Below are positions 47,831 through 60,318 of a stretch of 64,000 nucleotides of DNA, one piece after another. The stretch comes from Dastarcus helophoroides. Taxonomy: Eukaryota > Arthropoda > Insecta > Coleoptera > Bothrideridae. The position numbers were made by a program, and so were the translations under genes. Under the pieces are notes generated by a model, which had not been told where the DNA came from, did no database searches, and was given only the letters and a program-made list of their open reading frames with translations. The stretch lies in NCBI GenBank assembly GCA_028583605.1, contig CM053327.1, forward strand, positions 19,579,629 through 19,643,628, written 5' to 3'. The stretch's first letter is position 1. Each line of letters begins with the position of its first letter.

Positions 47831-49048
47831 TTCTTTATTTTAAGTCTAAAATATTAGGAATATTAATTTTTCGAAAGTTCCATTTTTTTCTCAGAATTCA
47901 CTCATTTGTCTTTAAGCCTTTTTTTCTAAAAATAAAATGAAAAAAAAATACCGATGGATTGCTAGAGCGTCTAAAACTTCGAACTTTTAAGCTAAAATGT
48001 GAACAAAAAACCGTTCTAATAACTGGAGAAACACAATTGTAACAGCAAACGAAAAGGATAAAATTATTACGGAACAGAATAAAAGAAAAACATGGAAAAC
48101 AAAAGATATCAGGAATAATGTAACATGGAAACAAACCGTGGATTAGGTCTTTGGTGAAAACCACGTTAAGAAATTGGTGAAAAATTCTTCCTTCCATGGA
48201 CCATGTAGAAATAAGTTTGCAGCTAGTATACGAAATTCGTCTTTTTCGGGCGTGCTACAGGCTAAATCGTTCAAGCGAGACAAACAAAATTTAATTTTGT
48301 AGGTTTTTTCCAGAGACTTTGATTTCTATTTTTTTTATGTGAATGTTTACGACAAAAAACTGAAAAAGCTATAAAAAAATCATTTCCAAGTAAAGTAACA
48401 GGTTTACCGTAAAATATTTAAAAATTCATGAATTCTTTGCTAAAGGCCTTTAAAGTGGTATTTAAAATGTTGTCTTAACTTGAACGGTTACAAAGATATT
48501 TGACTAAAACTACTGGAGACACATTTTCCAATATGCCGGCTAACCCCACCACCCAATCTTGACAAAAACTTGACAAAATACCTTTCAATAGTCTCTTAAC
48601 AAACTCCCAAAATATTCCTTATGTAGCATTTGCAAAGTTAGCATACAAAAAGGCGATAATTTGACTGGACTATTATAAAAGTCTGTAAATAACTGCATGA
48701 TTCTAAATTTTAAACATTGTTAATACTTTTGTTGGTTGATGTAATTACATACCTAAATAATAATTATCAACCGCTATATTATTTTAAGATAATGTCATTA
48801 TATCTACCACAATTAGTTGAGCTATTGTTATAATTACTTTAGAGATTGCTTGACGCCAAAATTTGACGTTAGTTATTAATGCATTGTTTGCTAAAGAGAG
48901 CCACAAGGAAATTACGCCTTGTACTTGAAATAAATCAGTGAAGTTCAATGGCGCAGGGCCAACTAGTGTAAATTTAGATCCAACAGTATAAACTAATTTG
49001 TTTTGTTTTGCGGACGAGTGTTTAGTTCTACTTTTACGATTTCAAGTT
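47831..49048. other. Upstream region of the LRR gene, no gene recognised
   Basis: No coding feature is supported. The last ~100 bases are the likely promoter and 5' leader of the LRR gene: a possible TATA-like AGTATAAAC lies at about 48984. No known binding site is recognisable. Confidence 0.4.
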
Positions 49049-49872
49049 ATGTCACCTAAGAAAAAAGTTCCAAAGTTATCTAGACAGTGTTTAGAAATTG
49101 TGTCAAGTAAAGTTATTCACTCACTCTCCGACGATGAAGGAATGTATTACGTTGCAGTAAAAAAATATGTTTCGGACGCAACATTCGAAGTTTTACAAGA
49201 ATTGCTGCAAAATATTTTAAATTCCGTAAATTTGGATGCGGCCACCAGATTTAGTTGTTTACAAATTTTGCTTCGCAACGATGTAAGAAAATTAAGCACC
49301 GGTATTTTCCCCCATTCCTACTATGAAAAAATATTGGAAGTAATAGCTTGGGAAGGAAGAGGTCTGCATCAATTAGATCTTAAGGGAGTATGGGTTCGTG
49401 AACATCCAATTTTATTAAGTAAATTAGTGAGTTCTTTGAATAACTTGAAAGTTTTAATCATACCTCACATGGCGAACGATGCTGTACTGAAATCTTTATT
49501 GCTGTGTAAAAGTTTAAGCGTACTCGATATTTCGGGCGAGGCTTCTTTTACCAGTGAAGGACTAAGAAGTTTTAAAAGCGAATCTCTTCGAATTTTAGAC
49601 ATAGGCAATTTCGGCAAACGGGATATTTGTGAAGCTGAAGTCAACAATGCGGAATTGTTGGCAAATTTAGTTGAAAATTTACCAAACCTTCGAAGACTGA
49701 GAGTTTATTCCTTTGTGGGGAGTGTTATAAAATTTTTACACAACGAGAATCAAGAGATGGTGACAAAGTTAAGAGAGTTGCATGACATTGGAACCACCGG
49801 AGACACATTTAAAGCGATCTTAAGAGTTTGCCCTAATTTGGAATATATTCATTTAGATTCTGCAGATGCAGG
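49049..49872 (+). CDS. Leucine-rich-repeat protein, exon 1
   Basis: This is the only convincing host-like gene in the window. The exon codes for 274 residues starting MSPKKKVPKLSRQCLEIV; I prefer this ATG (49049) to an in-frame one 51 bases upstream, because the upstream residues look like leader translation. After a helical N-terminal part, leucine-rich repeats of the ribonuclease-inhibitor type appear: LHQLDLKG (106-113), LNNLKVLIIP (130-139), KSLSVLDIS (154-162), SLRILDIG (179-186), NLRRLRVY (213-220), NLEYIHLDS (about 264). LRR proteins of this kind bind partners, often as F-box-type adaptors, but I see no clear F-box and assign no function. The exon ends at a consensus donor, G|GTAAGT (49873). 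It is more G+C-rich than its surroundings and has no in-frame stop. Confidence 0.75.
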
Positions 49873-50789
49873 GTAAGTTAAAATATATGTCTGTGGAGAC
49901 TGTTCATTTTGGTATAATAGAAACTTATATATTTTATTATTAGATCTCGTTTAAAATAAATTTTTCCAAGTTTTACATTTATTTGCGTTTATTATGGATT
50001 TTTCTATTTTATCGTTTAAATATTTATACATATATCGGATGTTTAACTGAAAAAGGTATTAAGTTGGCTTTGAATTTTTTTTATAAGATAAGGCCTAAAT
50101 AGGTTATCAGTGATTGGCAACTGCAAGCTTATAATATATGTGAACTACTATCATAACAAACTACCAAAGGAAAATCATTATTTTGTTTAAGATTACTCAA
50201 AGACTTTAAAGCGGCGCACTGTTTATGCATGTTATTAACTGAAATCTTATTTCTTCTAAGAAAATAACTTTCTAAGATATTTTCTTTTTCCTTAGAAAAT
50301 TCTAACCTCTTTGCATAAACAAGACGTTAAAATAATACATGTCAGATCACCAAAATAGTCAATGCCCTTTTCGCTACATTCATTTTTAATAAAATACTTG
50401 ATGATTTTTTAAATTGAACATCCGATAGATCTTCAAATATTTAATGTCTACTGACTTCTTATGGGGAAAGCAATATATGGTATGGTTGTGGTTATAAACG
50501 TTTTCAACTTTTAGCCCGTCGTATTGTTTCATTACAGAACATTTAATTCAAATTATTTGTTAAATTTAATATACCTAAACACATCTCACGACGACGACGT
50601 ATTCAACAGAATTTGCTGTGATACAAATCCGGAATACAAGAATTAAAGCTACCTCACGCAATGACCGTTGCAACCCTTTAAGGTAAACTTTAGGGCTGCA
50701 TCCTACTTTTGGTTCGAGTGTTTTCGTCTTATTTGTTCTTAAATCAGTACTGAGAAGTAAACATTGACCAACATCTATTCAGAGTTATT

Positions 50790-50960
50790 CAAAGTTCGAT
50801 ATGCAGTGTCCTATTTTGGCACTTTTAGGGGATATTGGAGTTATTATTAAAGATAGTTGGGGTATTTACTTTAGTGTCCTTTCTTTTGATCAAATGAAAG
50901 ATTCCAAGGTAAAATTTATCATGGTTCTCTTAGTCTTTAACCGTGAAAATCCTTTAATAA
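50790..50960 (+). repeat. Interspersed repeat, plus copy
   Basis: Matches the reverse complement of 53915-54120: both share CTTATTATTAAAG- or GTTATTATTAAAG-type sequence, CAAATGAAAGATTCC and AAAATTTAT in order. No coding sense. Confidence 0.6.
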
Positions 50961-51694
50961 ATACGAAAATACGGAACATGTCTATGCACCGTATTTCTGT
51001 TATACTCTCATATATTAAAAAGTTAAAAACTGATCTTGCTACAATTCTTTTAGTTAAATTCATTGGCGTAGTCAGTTTTTTTTTCTAAAAAGACAAATAT
51101 TTTAGATATTAACCAAAGTTGCATTTTTTAAATTGAACACCTTAGATATTATTATTTATATTGGTCAAACATAATTTGGACTTTTTAAGATATACAATTA
51201 TTAAAATTTATTTTAAGAAACAAGCTATTATTATAATTTACTTTATTTATAGCAGTAGGCTACGATCAATTTATTAAAAACCAAAGACAAATTAATTATT
51301 GTCCAAAGAATTAAACTTTTCAAAAATTAATTTTGTTCCATTGCAAAGTTGAAACTTAATCACTATTGCATTTTTCACTTTTTTATCATAAAAACATAAA
51401 AAATATATTTTACCTGAAATTTTTTAAAGACAGTTTTTAAAATTACAAGCACTTTGGTATATTTTTTTTATTTTTCTAATTGTATTTACCAGAATTATTG
51501 GTCTGTTCCAGAGGCCAAACCAAGGAAATTCAGCTACAGGAAGAGAAAATAAATAAGTCCTTGAAAAAAAAAGGAAAGATGATGGTATAACAATAATTAA
51601 AACTCAAACAATTAAAAAAAATGTAATTACCATTAATTTTTAACTATACAATTAAAAATAGAAAACAACCTTAAAGTAACTTTCAAATTTTCAG

Positions 51695-51830
51695 GTTCTA
51701 TGACAATTTCTCGCGGTCAATTTAGCGAACGACATTTCACCGCCCCCAATTTCACGCCAGACAAATTTTCACCCAGACAATTTGTCGCGTGGGACAATTT
51801 AAGGCCTAATTAGATAAATAATAATTACAA
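51695..51830. repeat. Degenerate GACAATT-type minisatellite, array 1
   Basis: About seven successive variants of GACAATTTNNCGCG at roughly 14-17-base spacing, for example TGACAATTTCTCGCGG, GACAATTTGTCGCG and GGACAATTTA, followed by AGGCCTAATTAGATAAATAA. A related region is at 53384-53745. Confidence 0.6.
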
Positions 51831-52189
51831 GTAATAAGTTTTGAGGAATTATAATTTTACACAAGTCTTGTTTTGTATTGGTTTTGTTGAATATAACGAA
51901 CAACAATATTTTGGTAATAAAAAATTGATCCATATACATAATGCAAAACTATTATTAACTAACTAACTATTATTACAGCAGATAAATATGAATCACAAGT
52001 AATTCATGTTTTATATCGGCAAATTAAAACCAAGAAAAACCTGAGACAGGTGGATTTTCTTTTCCAAGACGACATATAATGGCTTTAGTTTTGGTGTCTT
52101 GGAAGCTATCTTTTAGGCAGGGGGATAAAATACCCTTAATTTTTAAACGCTTGGTAGAATTCGCTCACCCTGCTCATCACTGAATCAGA

Positions 52190-52440
52190 GATTTTTCAGT
52201 ACATAATTGACATTTCCAAATTTCACAAATATTTACAATCTAATCAATTTACACTTATGAACGAGCAGCTTGATCTTTTGAACACACCTCTAATTGAAGC
52301 TTTGGACGAGAATTTGGATTAGACAGAATATTCGTAGGAGTCTGTGATCCATGGAACTTATCGAAAACCTTGTGAAATTTTTAAATTTGGTTGCGTTTTT
52401 ATCGTTATTAAAGTTTAATAGTTATGAATTTTTCAGTAAG
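52190..52440 (+). pseudogene. Penelope-like element 3' end, copy 3
   Basis: Matches the other two PLE 3' ends: TTCACAAATATTTACAATCT, ACGAGCAGCTTGATCTT, ACACACCTCTAAT and GTCTGTGATCCATGGA, reading HKYLQSNQFTL, NEQLDLLNTPL and a degraded tail. It ends near GTTATTAAAGTTTAATAG, as in copy 2. It is 5'-truncated and lies in the LRR gene intron in the same orientation as the gene. Confidence 0.7.
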
Positions 52441-53383
52441 TCAGAAACATGGCAATGTAAAAAATGCAAATTGATAGTTATGTTGCAACTAGGCAATTCT
52501 GTAAGAGTTGCTGGACAATTTCTATGCAATTGTAAGCTCGTGTATTTCCGAACAAATTCTCTGACAATGTTTTTGAATGCCAACAAATCATTCCTTTAAA
52601 ATCCTGTCATTGGTTCATTTTTAACCAGCTATTGACTCTGTGGACCATCAAACACATTGGCCCTTATCATTTTAAATGACAGTCTAGGAAATGCCAGAAT
52701 AAATACTTCAAGCAATTTGATGCAATTGACACAGATTTAACAAATTGCTTCATAAAACGCAGTATCACATACAGATGTGGAAATATGTGGTTCTTTCTGT
52801 CGACAAGTTGCTGGTGTAGAATGTTTGAATTACTAGATTTCAGTTCATATCTAGACAAGAAATTCCTCCTCTCCCAATGGTTTTCAGGAAATATTTTGTT
52901 CCACGTACATAAAAAGCAGAGATCCTTAGTATATTCGCAAGGAAAAACCAAAAAGGTCAATATAGATGATCCATTGATGTGTGTGATATTGTGACAAGAG
53001 AGTGACCCTCTTTGTGTCTTTATAGTGTTCACGCAAACAAACTGAGTGATCTGTTAGGTCTTCGCCAAATAAATTTCTATTGTGGAAGAGGACACACTTG
53101 AATCTTGGAGTTATCGATAAAAAATGGCTGTTATTTGCGTTTTAGGAAGATTTTAATTTGATTTTAATCAAAAGTATGATATTTATATAAGGTGTAGAGA
53201 AAAAAACTAGATGTGATAGAAGAAAATTAATTGCGATTTTGAAATTATCATGGCTACTTAACTCTAAACAGTTCAAAAATCGAATTCAACAGAAATTATG
53301 TCACAAACTATTCACTTCTAACTTGGTACATAATTTAAACATATTATTTGTATTCCTAAAACTGTTTTTTGTAGAGTTGTAAA

Positions 53384-53745
53384 GGACAATTTAGCACGTG
53401 CAACAATCCCGCGCGTGCTACAATTCCTCGCTTGCAACAATTTTATTATATTTTTTCTACCAAACATATTTTTTCGTACAAAAAATATAATAAAATCGCG
53501 AGGAATTGTCATGCGCTAAATTGTCTGCAAGGAATTGTCGTGCTACTAAACTTTTATAATAATTATGGATTTTGCATTTGTTTCTAATAGATAGGTCATA
53601 ACCTTTTGCTCTAAATAAAGTATAAATTATAGAAATATCGAATTTTGGACTTGTTTTTTAACATAAACCTAGACAAATATTGTTAATAGTATATTTTTAA
53701 GAAGCTAAAATTAGGCCTAATTAATATACATAATAATATTAAGTG
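53384..53745. repeat. Degenerate GACAATT-type minisatellite, array 2, with inverted arms
   Basis: Units such as GGACAATTTAGCACG, ACAATCCCGCGCGTGC and ACAATTCCTCGC run one way up to about 53440. A long A+T inverted repeat (ATTTTATTATATTTTTT against AAAAAATATAATAAAAT) follows, then inverted units GCGAGGAATTGTC and GGAATTGTCGTGC. AGGCCTAATTAATATA near 53715 recurs after array 1. Confidence 0.6.
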
Positions 53746-53914
53746 TTTCATTAAAAAAATGAAACTTGGTTAATCACTCCAAAACTTGACTTTCTAGAAA
53801 AAAAACTGACCACACAGCTGAAGTTAATGTAAAAAATTCCAACATGGTCAGTTTTTACCATTTTTATATGGTACATAAGGGCATATCGGAAATACAAGGC
53901 AACGCTAAAAATTA

Positions 53915-54120
53915 AAAATTTTCAGAATCATCTTGTAATTTAGAAACCAAAGCAATCATTATAAATTTTCTACGGGAATCTTTCATTTGATAAAAAAGTA
54001 GGATACTGAAGTGAAAGTCCCAGCCCAGCATTCTAGCTTTAATAATAAGTCCAGTATCCGCCAAAAATGGGGCGCCCTGTACAGATTTTAAGAACGTATT
54101 TTTGGAATCAAAATAAGACT
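53915..54120 (-). repeat. Interspersed repeat, minus copy
   Basis: Reverse-complement partner of 50790-50960. Its end reads GGGCGCCCTGTACAG on the + strand (about 54070-54084), resembling the ACAGGGTGTCCC motif common at the ends of insect repeats. Confidence 0.55.
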
Positions 54121-54479
54121 TTTGTTCCATAAACATGTGACCTAAAATGCACTTCTTCCGGTTGTACCGCCTCAGTTGAAGGACATTTTCAACATCTGTT
54201 ATAAAATAAATAAGGTACTAGTTTATTAAACAACGTGAAAAGCTTCACTAGGGTTAATTAGATTAATGATGATGATTATTTTGATAATATTCCCCTTTTG
54301 TTGATCACGATTTTCTTACAAACGGTTAGTTGCAAGAGAACACAATTCAGTTTGTTCTTAAGGCCAACTAAATGATAATATTCGAATTTAATGTTGTTAC
54401 TGTGGATAAAACTTTGGTATATTCCTACGACTGAGAAGCAAAGTAGCAATCGCTAGAATGGAGGCACACATGGTTTTCC

Positions 54480-54960
54480 AAGGTCTAAGAATTTTTGTCC
54501 GAACTTTTGTGCCGAAAAGTTCTTGCTTCAGTTTTTTGGGATTGTCATGATTGATTATATGATAAAGGTACCATAGAACAATAACTAGGGATTACTATTC
54601 GACGTTACTTTCTCTCTATGAGAAAAAATGAAAAAAAAACGCGGAAAGTTTTCGAAGGTGTCTTGTTTTTGCAAGACAATGCCTCTGCACACAAATAGCA
54701 TTTTGTCATGTAAAAAATTCGTCATTTGAGCTTCAAATTACTTATTCACCAGATCTGGCTACGTACAACTATCATCTTTTTCCTCAATTGAAAGAAAGTT
54801 TAAAAAGTGGTAAATTTTCTTCCAACGAAGATGTTACAGAAGATGTAGAAGCCTAGCTTGCAGAGCAAGATAAAACTTTCTTTTTGAAAGTTCAAGGAGC
54901 GTTACAAGTTCAGTGTAATAAATGTCTTAAATTAAGAGGAGAATATGCTGAATAATGAAA
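54480..54960 (+). pseudogene. Mariner-type transposase C-terminal remnant
   Basis: Across frames I read a SVFWDCHD-like block (about 54530), VFEGVLFLQDNASAHK with the second catalytic D (about 54650), FKLLTH..SPDLA.YNYHLFPQ covering the third catalytic region (about 54730-54790), LKESLKSGKFSSNEDVTED (about 54790) and a terminal CNKCLKLRGEYAE before a stop near 54953. This is the catalytic half of a mariner-family transposase with stops and shifts. The N-terminal half is not recognised. It lies in the LRR gene intron and is unlike the 23.8-kb copy in detail (GEYAE end against GNYVE). Confidence 0.65.
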
Positions 54961-55601
54961 TATTTTCACTTTCAAATTTTGTTTGCTTTTATAGTAGGTT
55001 AATAATTTTTTAATACTCCTCATAACATAAAAAGTGCATCACGAAACAGCCACCATATCACAAAATTCGTAGCAATAAGGTAGAAACGCAAATTTATTGC
55101 CACATATCACGTGGTATTTTATGTATCTCTCTCGCGCTGTATTCGATACATAATTCTTCCTTGTTAAATCTAGATACTATTTCTACCTATAATACTAATG
55201 GTTTATAACTGCTATTGTTAAGAGCAAGAAAAACAACGTTAACATTTAATTTTGCTTTACATACATTTTTAAATTTAATTACTTATTGTGTTTTAGCTCA
55301 CAGTTAATAGTTGACAAATTTAAATTTAAGGGAATCACTGTAGGGGACAATCTGAGAGATATTGTAATTTATTAAGAAAACATAACTTTTAGAGTGTATT
55401 CTTAAGCTTCAGAGCTTTTATTTACCAACAACTTAGTAAAAAGAATTGAGAAAATACTGATTTCACCTTTATATTATAATATACAATATTTAAAAAGCAA
55501 ATATTACTAACTTGTTGTGCAATTTCTATGCAAATTAAATGTGTAGTTCAACGCATTAAATAATAAACACCTAATTAATCTAAAGTCATTCTCTGTTGCA
55601 G

Positions 55602-56207
55602 GTGTTATACACAGCTTAACCGAACTCAAGAATTTGAACAGCGTGAAGCTAACGAAGCCGCGCAGCGAGGACGAGCTTCTTTATTATCTACGATCATCTG
55701 GAAGCAAATTGCGCGAGCTAAAGTTAAATCATAACAAAAACTTTACGTTGGATTTGTCTGAACTTTGTTTGTTTTCTCCAAATTTAGTAACTTTAGAGTG
55801 TTACCAAATGAAGCTGTCGTTTCTCGAGTTTGAAAACTACTTTATGGCATTAAGAATTGTCGAATTGTTATACTGTGACATCTCTGATTATTCCATTAAA
55901 ATGATAATGGCGAAACAGTCCCTTTTTGGAGAAAATTGCTGTGGGTAGTGTTTTGAATTTGACTGATGGTGACATGTTTAGACTTTGTGCAGAATGCGAT
56001 TTGGCGTGCCTTCGAGAAATACTTTTTACAAGTGCTAAAGCTCTCACCTCTACTTCTATAGAGCTTTTGATGGGACACTGCCCTAAGCTTTGTATCATAG
56101 GGCAATTAACGGGATGGGATATTGCAGAAGAAGAGCTTATGTACCTTCAAGCTGTAATAAGTATCACTAATACTGATTTAACATTGTTACCCAAAACTCT
56201 ACTTTAA
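55602..56207 (+). CDS. Leucine-rich-repeat protein, exon 2 (last exon)
   Basis: Begins after the acceptor at 55601 and continues the LRR pattern: SLTELKNLNSVKLTKP, GSKLRELKLNHN, SPNLVTLECYQM, LRIVELLYCDISD, then LREILFTSAKAL and ELLMGHCPKLCIIGQL, ending TLLPKTLL and TAA at 56205-56207. The frame used upstream ends at 55948, while the rest continues in another frame from about 55926; one extra T in the run CCCTTTTT (about 55920-55925) explains it. Together with one extra G at the exon junction, removing two bases would give a 475-residue protein. Both discrepancies sit in homopolymers. Either assembly error or very recent pseudogene formation fits. Confidence 0.7.
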
Positions 56208-58604
56208 TATTAAGAATATATTTTCATTGATTTTACCATTCCAGTTACATCCTAAGTTTAAATGTCGAGGGTTAATGTCTTATTATACTTCAAAAATATC
56301 TTATCATAACTCATTTTGGATCAAAAAATTTTGCTCCTAAAGAAGTCCTCTACCACAAGAGTCTAAACTTTGAACACTTTATGTAGTTTCCTGACATCCT
56401 TCCAGTGTCAACGTATACGACCCTTTGCCTAAACCGATAAGTCTAGAAGTAATTATATTTTGCAAAGGTAGTTCCTTATATGACGCAGGTGAGCAATAAG
56501 AAATATTTTTTTCTCTCCCTATAACAACTTCCAATCAAAAATGAAAAGTTCTCTACAAGTTTGTGATTTTTCAAGTAAGAAATATGAAAATAGATGTTTA
56601 GGTTTCTGTTTATAAGTAAAAATTTATTTTATCAAGGTTTTTGAAAATGCATGCACCAAACAGATTAAATAAGGCATGAAAGTTTGTATAACAAATGTAC
56701 ATGTCTTTTTTGAAGTTAGAAACATAATTCGGGACAGTTTGATGGTTCCTAAGAGATTATGTTTGCTGATGAATAATCTCATCGGGCATAGGTCTAATAT
56801 AAGGGACACCCATTAACCATTTTTATTTGGCAACATCTTGTAAAAATTTATTTTATTGTATTATGCTGCCGCATGAAGTCTTTGCTTTTTGTCCACAGCA
56901 AACGCAAATTTTGTTTTTTCTTCACGTAAAATGGGGGAGAATTAACCATCACAAAAATATTTATGTAACTGCATGCTGTTTTATTTTGGATATTTTTAGT
57001 GCAGTCAATATATAGTCAATAAGTGCCAGAAGTGATTTAGAATCTACCAAGGATGATTTTGACTTGTCCCATAGTGATTAAAGTCGATTTCGATCACCGA
57101 GACCCGTGTTTGATAACGACGATAAAATAAGGTGAAAGAAAAAAAGTGTTTTTTTGGAATTACAAGATCGGCTCTTTCAATATTTTTTGTACCCACTTCT
57201 GAGGTTTTTCTGACTTGTCATTTTTAATGCAATTCTGCCTAGGACTTTAAGGTACGAGTAGTATACTGTCGATATTTCAGAAGCACATCAAAAGTATACA
57301 TTGTTTCATTTAAAGCAGTATTTAGATTAGGCAACGTCCAGTTAGAATAAAAGAAGAACAATGTTATAATCCAAATAATTCAGTCACAATAAAGAAATGT
57401 TACATTGGAGAAGTAGAAAAGTTACTACATAAAAAACGTTCGACAATAGGTCCAACAAGTTAAATTAGCATTCAATTAACGGGCAATCCTGAAAAGGTTG
57501 TAACATAACCTTCAAACAGAAGTAAACAATGGTGATTCGTTCGACGAATGTAGTTGACGCATTATATTTTAAACAATTTTTCTACCACACACTTGTGTAA
57601 TTATTTAAAACATAATTTTGCTTCCAGGTAATTATTTGGAAATATGAGCTTCATTATATGCACCTTCAAAAAAATCTTTTTTCATTATTGTCATTTTGAA
57701 CCATAGGTTGAAAAAACTAAGGAATGTTATGAAGAACCTTGAGAGTAAATGACTTGTAATAAAACGCGTCTGTAAATCTTTCCGAATGAATCCAGTATTT
57801 CATTCCGAATGGCTGGTCTAGTGTGAAAAAAGAGGGAAAGACCTAAAACCCGCATTAGACAAACTCTTGCGATAATGTGACCTATTTGTCAGAATAACTA
57901 ACGCAATTTTTTATAATTATATTTGATAAAAGGGCTTTGTGGTCACATTTTTTTATCTCCTTTCATGACAATATTTATATACAAGAATGTAATATCGATT
58001 CGATGGCGATCCTTGTTAGCCATAATTTATCACATTATGGATTCCTTTATACTTCTGTGAACAGTCGTCGCATTATAAATCATGTAGAGAATTTACGTAT
58101 CACCTTAATTTCGGGAACCTGTTGATTTACAGCTAGAAATAGCTCTGCTGCAAAAGGAATATCACAAAATGAAATGTTATATTAATTTTGGTTACGAGGA
58201 ACGGTGTATTTCATTTCTAGAACGGCCATCACCGCCGGAAAGTGGCCTTTTTAATGCATCAAAGAAATAAATTCCCTCTCTTAGAAGGATAAAGGCGGCT
58301 TTTAGTGCAAACAGACTTAAATTAAGTGAAAGTTCCTTTTTGTTTGTATTTATGTTCCCTTTGCTAAGTTAAGTTTACATCCAATAATTACGGCCCTCAA
58401 AATATCCATTACGTTGAAGATATTTTTGGAATGGTAAACTTCGACTAAATATTAATGTGTAATTTGTGATAGTGTATACCGCATTTTTAAAAGGTATCTC
58501 TAACACTTGATTGCCTAGACATGTTTTTAATGATTTTTTATTTTACTTAGCAGCAGTAAGGAATCACCATGAAATATTGCCTTTATCTTTCGGAAAATGT
58601 CTTA
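56208..58604. other. 3' flank of the LRR gene and unannotated DNA
   Basis: No clear AATAAA polyadenylation signal was found in the first 300 bases after the stop. Beyond that, no gene, RNA or repeat is supported. Confidence 0.4.
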
Positions 58605-58870
58605 CTTGACAGTAAATTCGAGGCGGTAAATAAATACGATGTACAAATATAATTTTTTAAAACACTTTTAGTTTTCACGTCATAAGCTTTCAAAATTTGT
58701 CAGAAAATTATAATTTATTAAATAACTCCATAACCTTTTTACCGATCGTTTGAAAATTAGAAACCTATATTTTAACTATTGAGGCTTATTTCTCCGAGTC
58801 TTGATGAAGGTGATATACTGGACGGTAAATTCCTCCATCTACCTCCCTGTTTTACTAACGAGAACTTGCC
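58605..58870. repeat. Interspersed repeat family, copy at 58.7 kb
   Basis: Related to 23517-23700 through AACTCCATAACCTTTTTACC (58724-58743) and the terminal word GGTAAATTCCTCC (about 58825-58837), the complement of GGAGGAATTTACC. The order of pieces differs, so it may be an inverted or composite copy. Confidence 0.45.
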
Positions 58871-60318
58871 ATGGTCGTGTCGTTCAGAAAAAATGACCAG
58901 AAAAAAGGTCTCCATATATTCTCTCAAATAATATATCGTATCAGTAAATATAACGCATTTAAAATAAAATTCTTACCTCACTCATTCAAAAAAATGACTC
59001 TCTCAGCTGGGTGACTAATAACTAATTTCAAAAACATTTGGCTCCTGTGCCCTACCCTGCATATGTCGGTATATGTCGCTTATTAAGGCTAATGCCTAAA
59101 TTAAAAATAAAATTAAAGTACAGAAAGCTAGAAATAGTTTGCTATTTGTTAAGTACAAGTTTTTAAAGTGCAAGTACATTATTTACATTATTACACAGTA
59201 TATTATTTATAAATAAGCGCCCTTTTAATTTTTTAAGAAAACTACCAGTTCATGATTTGTAGTTAATAAATTTGTTGGCTGTATAGATCCAACCCCAAAA
59301 TTGCCTCCAATTTAGTATGATATCGGTTACACGTGTTTATTTCTGGTGGACATATTTCATTAGAATGGAGGTATCGAGAAGAAATGGGCGCAAATAGCTA
59401 CATTTACGGGTAAGCACGTACCATTATGAGGGCAATACCTATTGCGAACGTAGAAAGTTCACTTACTCCACCTTGCCTCGTAACATCTAGCTTTTATTTT
59501 ATTGAATACATGAGCAGAATGGCTTGATTTCACTTTAAACATAACTAGTTTCAATCAAAGTTGAGTGGTGAACGTATTGCATCGCTTTTAATATTGTAGC
59601 ATCGCTGACAAATTCCTTCCTTCCTTTCGATTCATGTGGTAAAAGCCTGAAATATATTGTGTTTACTAAGCAAACCGCAAATACAGACTCTTTAAATTTG
59701 TTTTATTTACTTCCAACTTGCAAGGATAAGGATAATCTTGTAATCTCCCGGAGGCTGGCGTTCCAGAGGTAATGAAAAAGAACAAATATCAATTTTCATC
59801 TGTTCTTTTCGAAGCTCTACACACATCATTCAGAAGGTTGAGTTGATATTTCGCACACGTCTGCTTTTGGGCCATTAGGAAATTATGATGAAATGGCAGG
59901 TTCTTTTTCATTCTTTAGCTGCTCCTGGCAACCGGCATTTTGTTTACATTTATGTATTGATTTTGTAAAAGATGATCTTTCTTTAATAAAGAAAATTCAA
60001 AGCACAAAGACCCATCACTTCAATAATTTGTTTAGTTAAGTTTCTATAATGGAAGAGCTGACTGCAATTTTTCAAAGTGCGACACTAAAATTTTGTGATT
60101 TAATACTAGTTAAAAAAATTGGACCCTTATGGGGACTGCTGACACAAGTAAAAACTTAAAACTATGATATAATAGGGTTTTTTTAATTCTCAAATTGTAA
60201 TATCAAAAAAATCGCGATATAAAAATGCATTTAACTCGAAAACCGCTGAAACCGCAATTTTTTTTTTATGTAAAGTTTATATGTTTGTTACGAATTGCGT
60301 CAAAAGAGCACACGAAAT
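58871..60318. other. Unannotated DNA
   Basis: No supported gene or repeat. Confidence 0.45.

Larger units (their letters stand above)
49873..55601 (+). other. Intron of the LRR gene, 5.7 kb
   Basis: Runs from GTAAGT (49873) to a pyrimidine-rich acceptor TCTCTGTTGCAG (ends 55601). It contains a PLE 3' end, a mariner fragment, an inverted repeat pair (50790-50960 and 53915-54120) and two GACAATT-type arrays. No extra exon was recognised inside it, although a short one cannot be excluded. Joining exon 1 to exon 2 with these canonical sites leaves the reading frame one base out. Confidence 0.65.

Noticed and set aside
48998..49048. An in-frame upstream ATG extending the LRR protein by 17 residues
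   Set aside because: The extra residues are hydrophobic, cysteine-rich and unlike a conserved N-terminus; the MSPKKK start is more natural. Not excluded by the sequence alone.
50801..51088. A 95-codon frame inside the LRR intron as a possible extra exon
   Set aside because: It overlaps an interspersed repeat also found inverted at 53915-54120, shows no leucine-rich pattern, and has no convincing splice sites.
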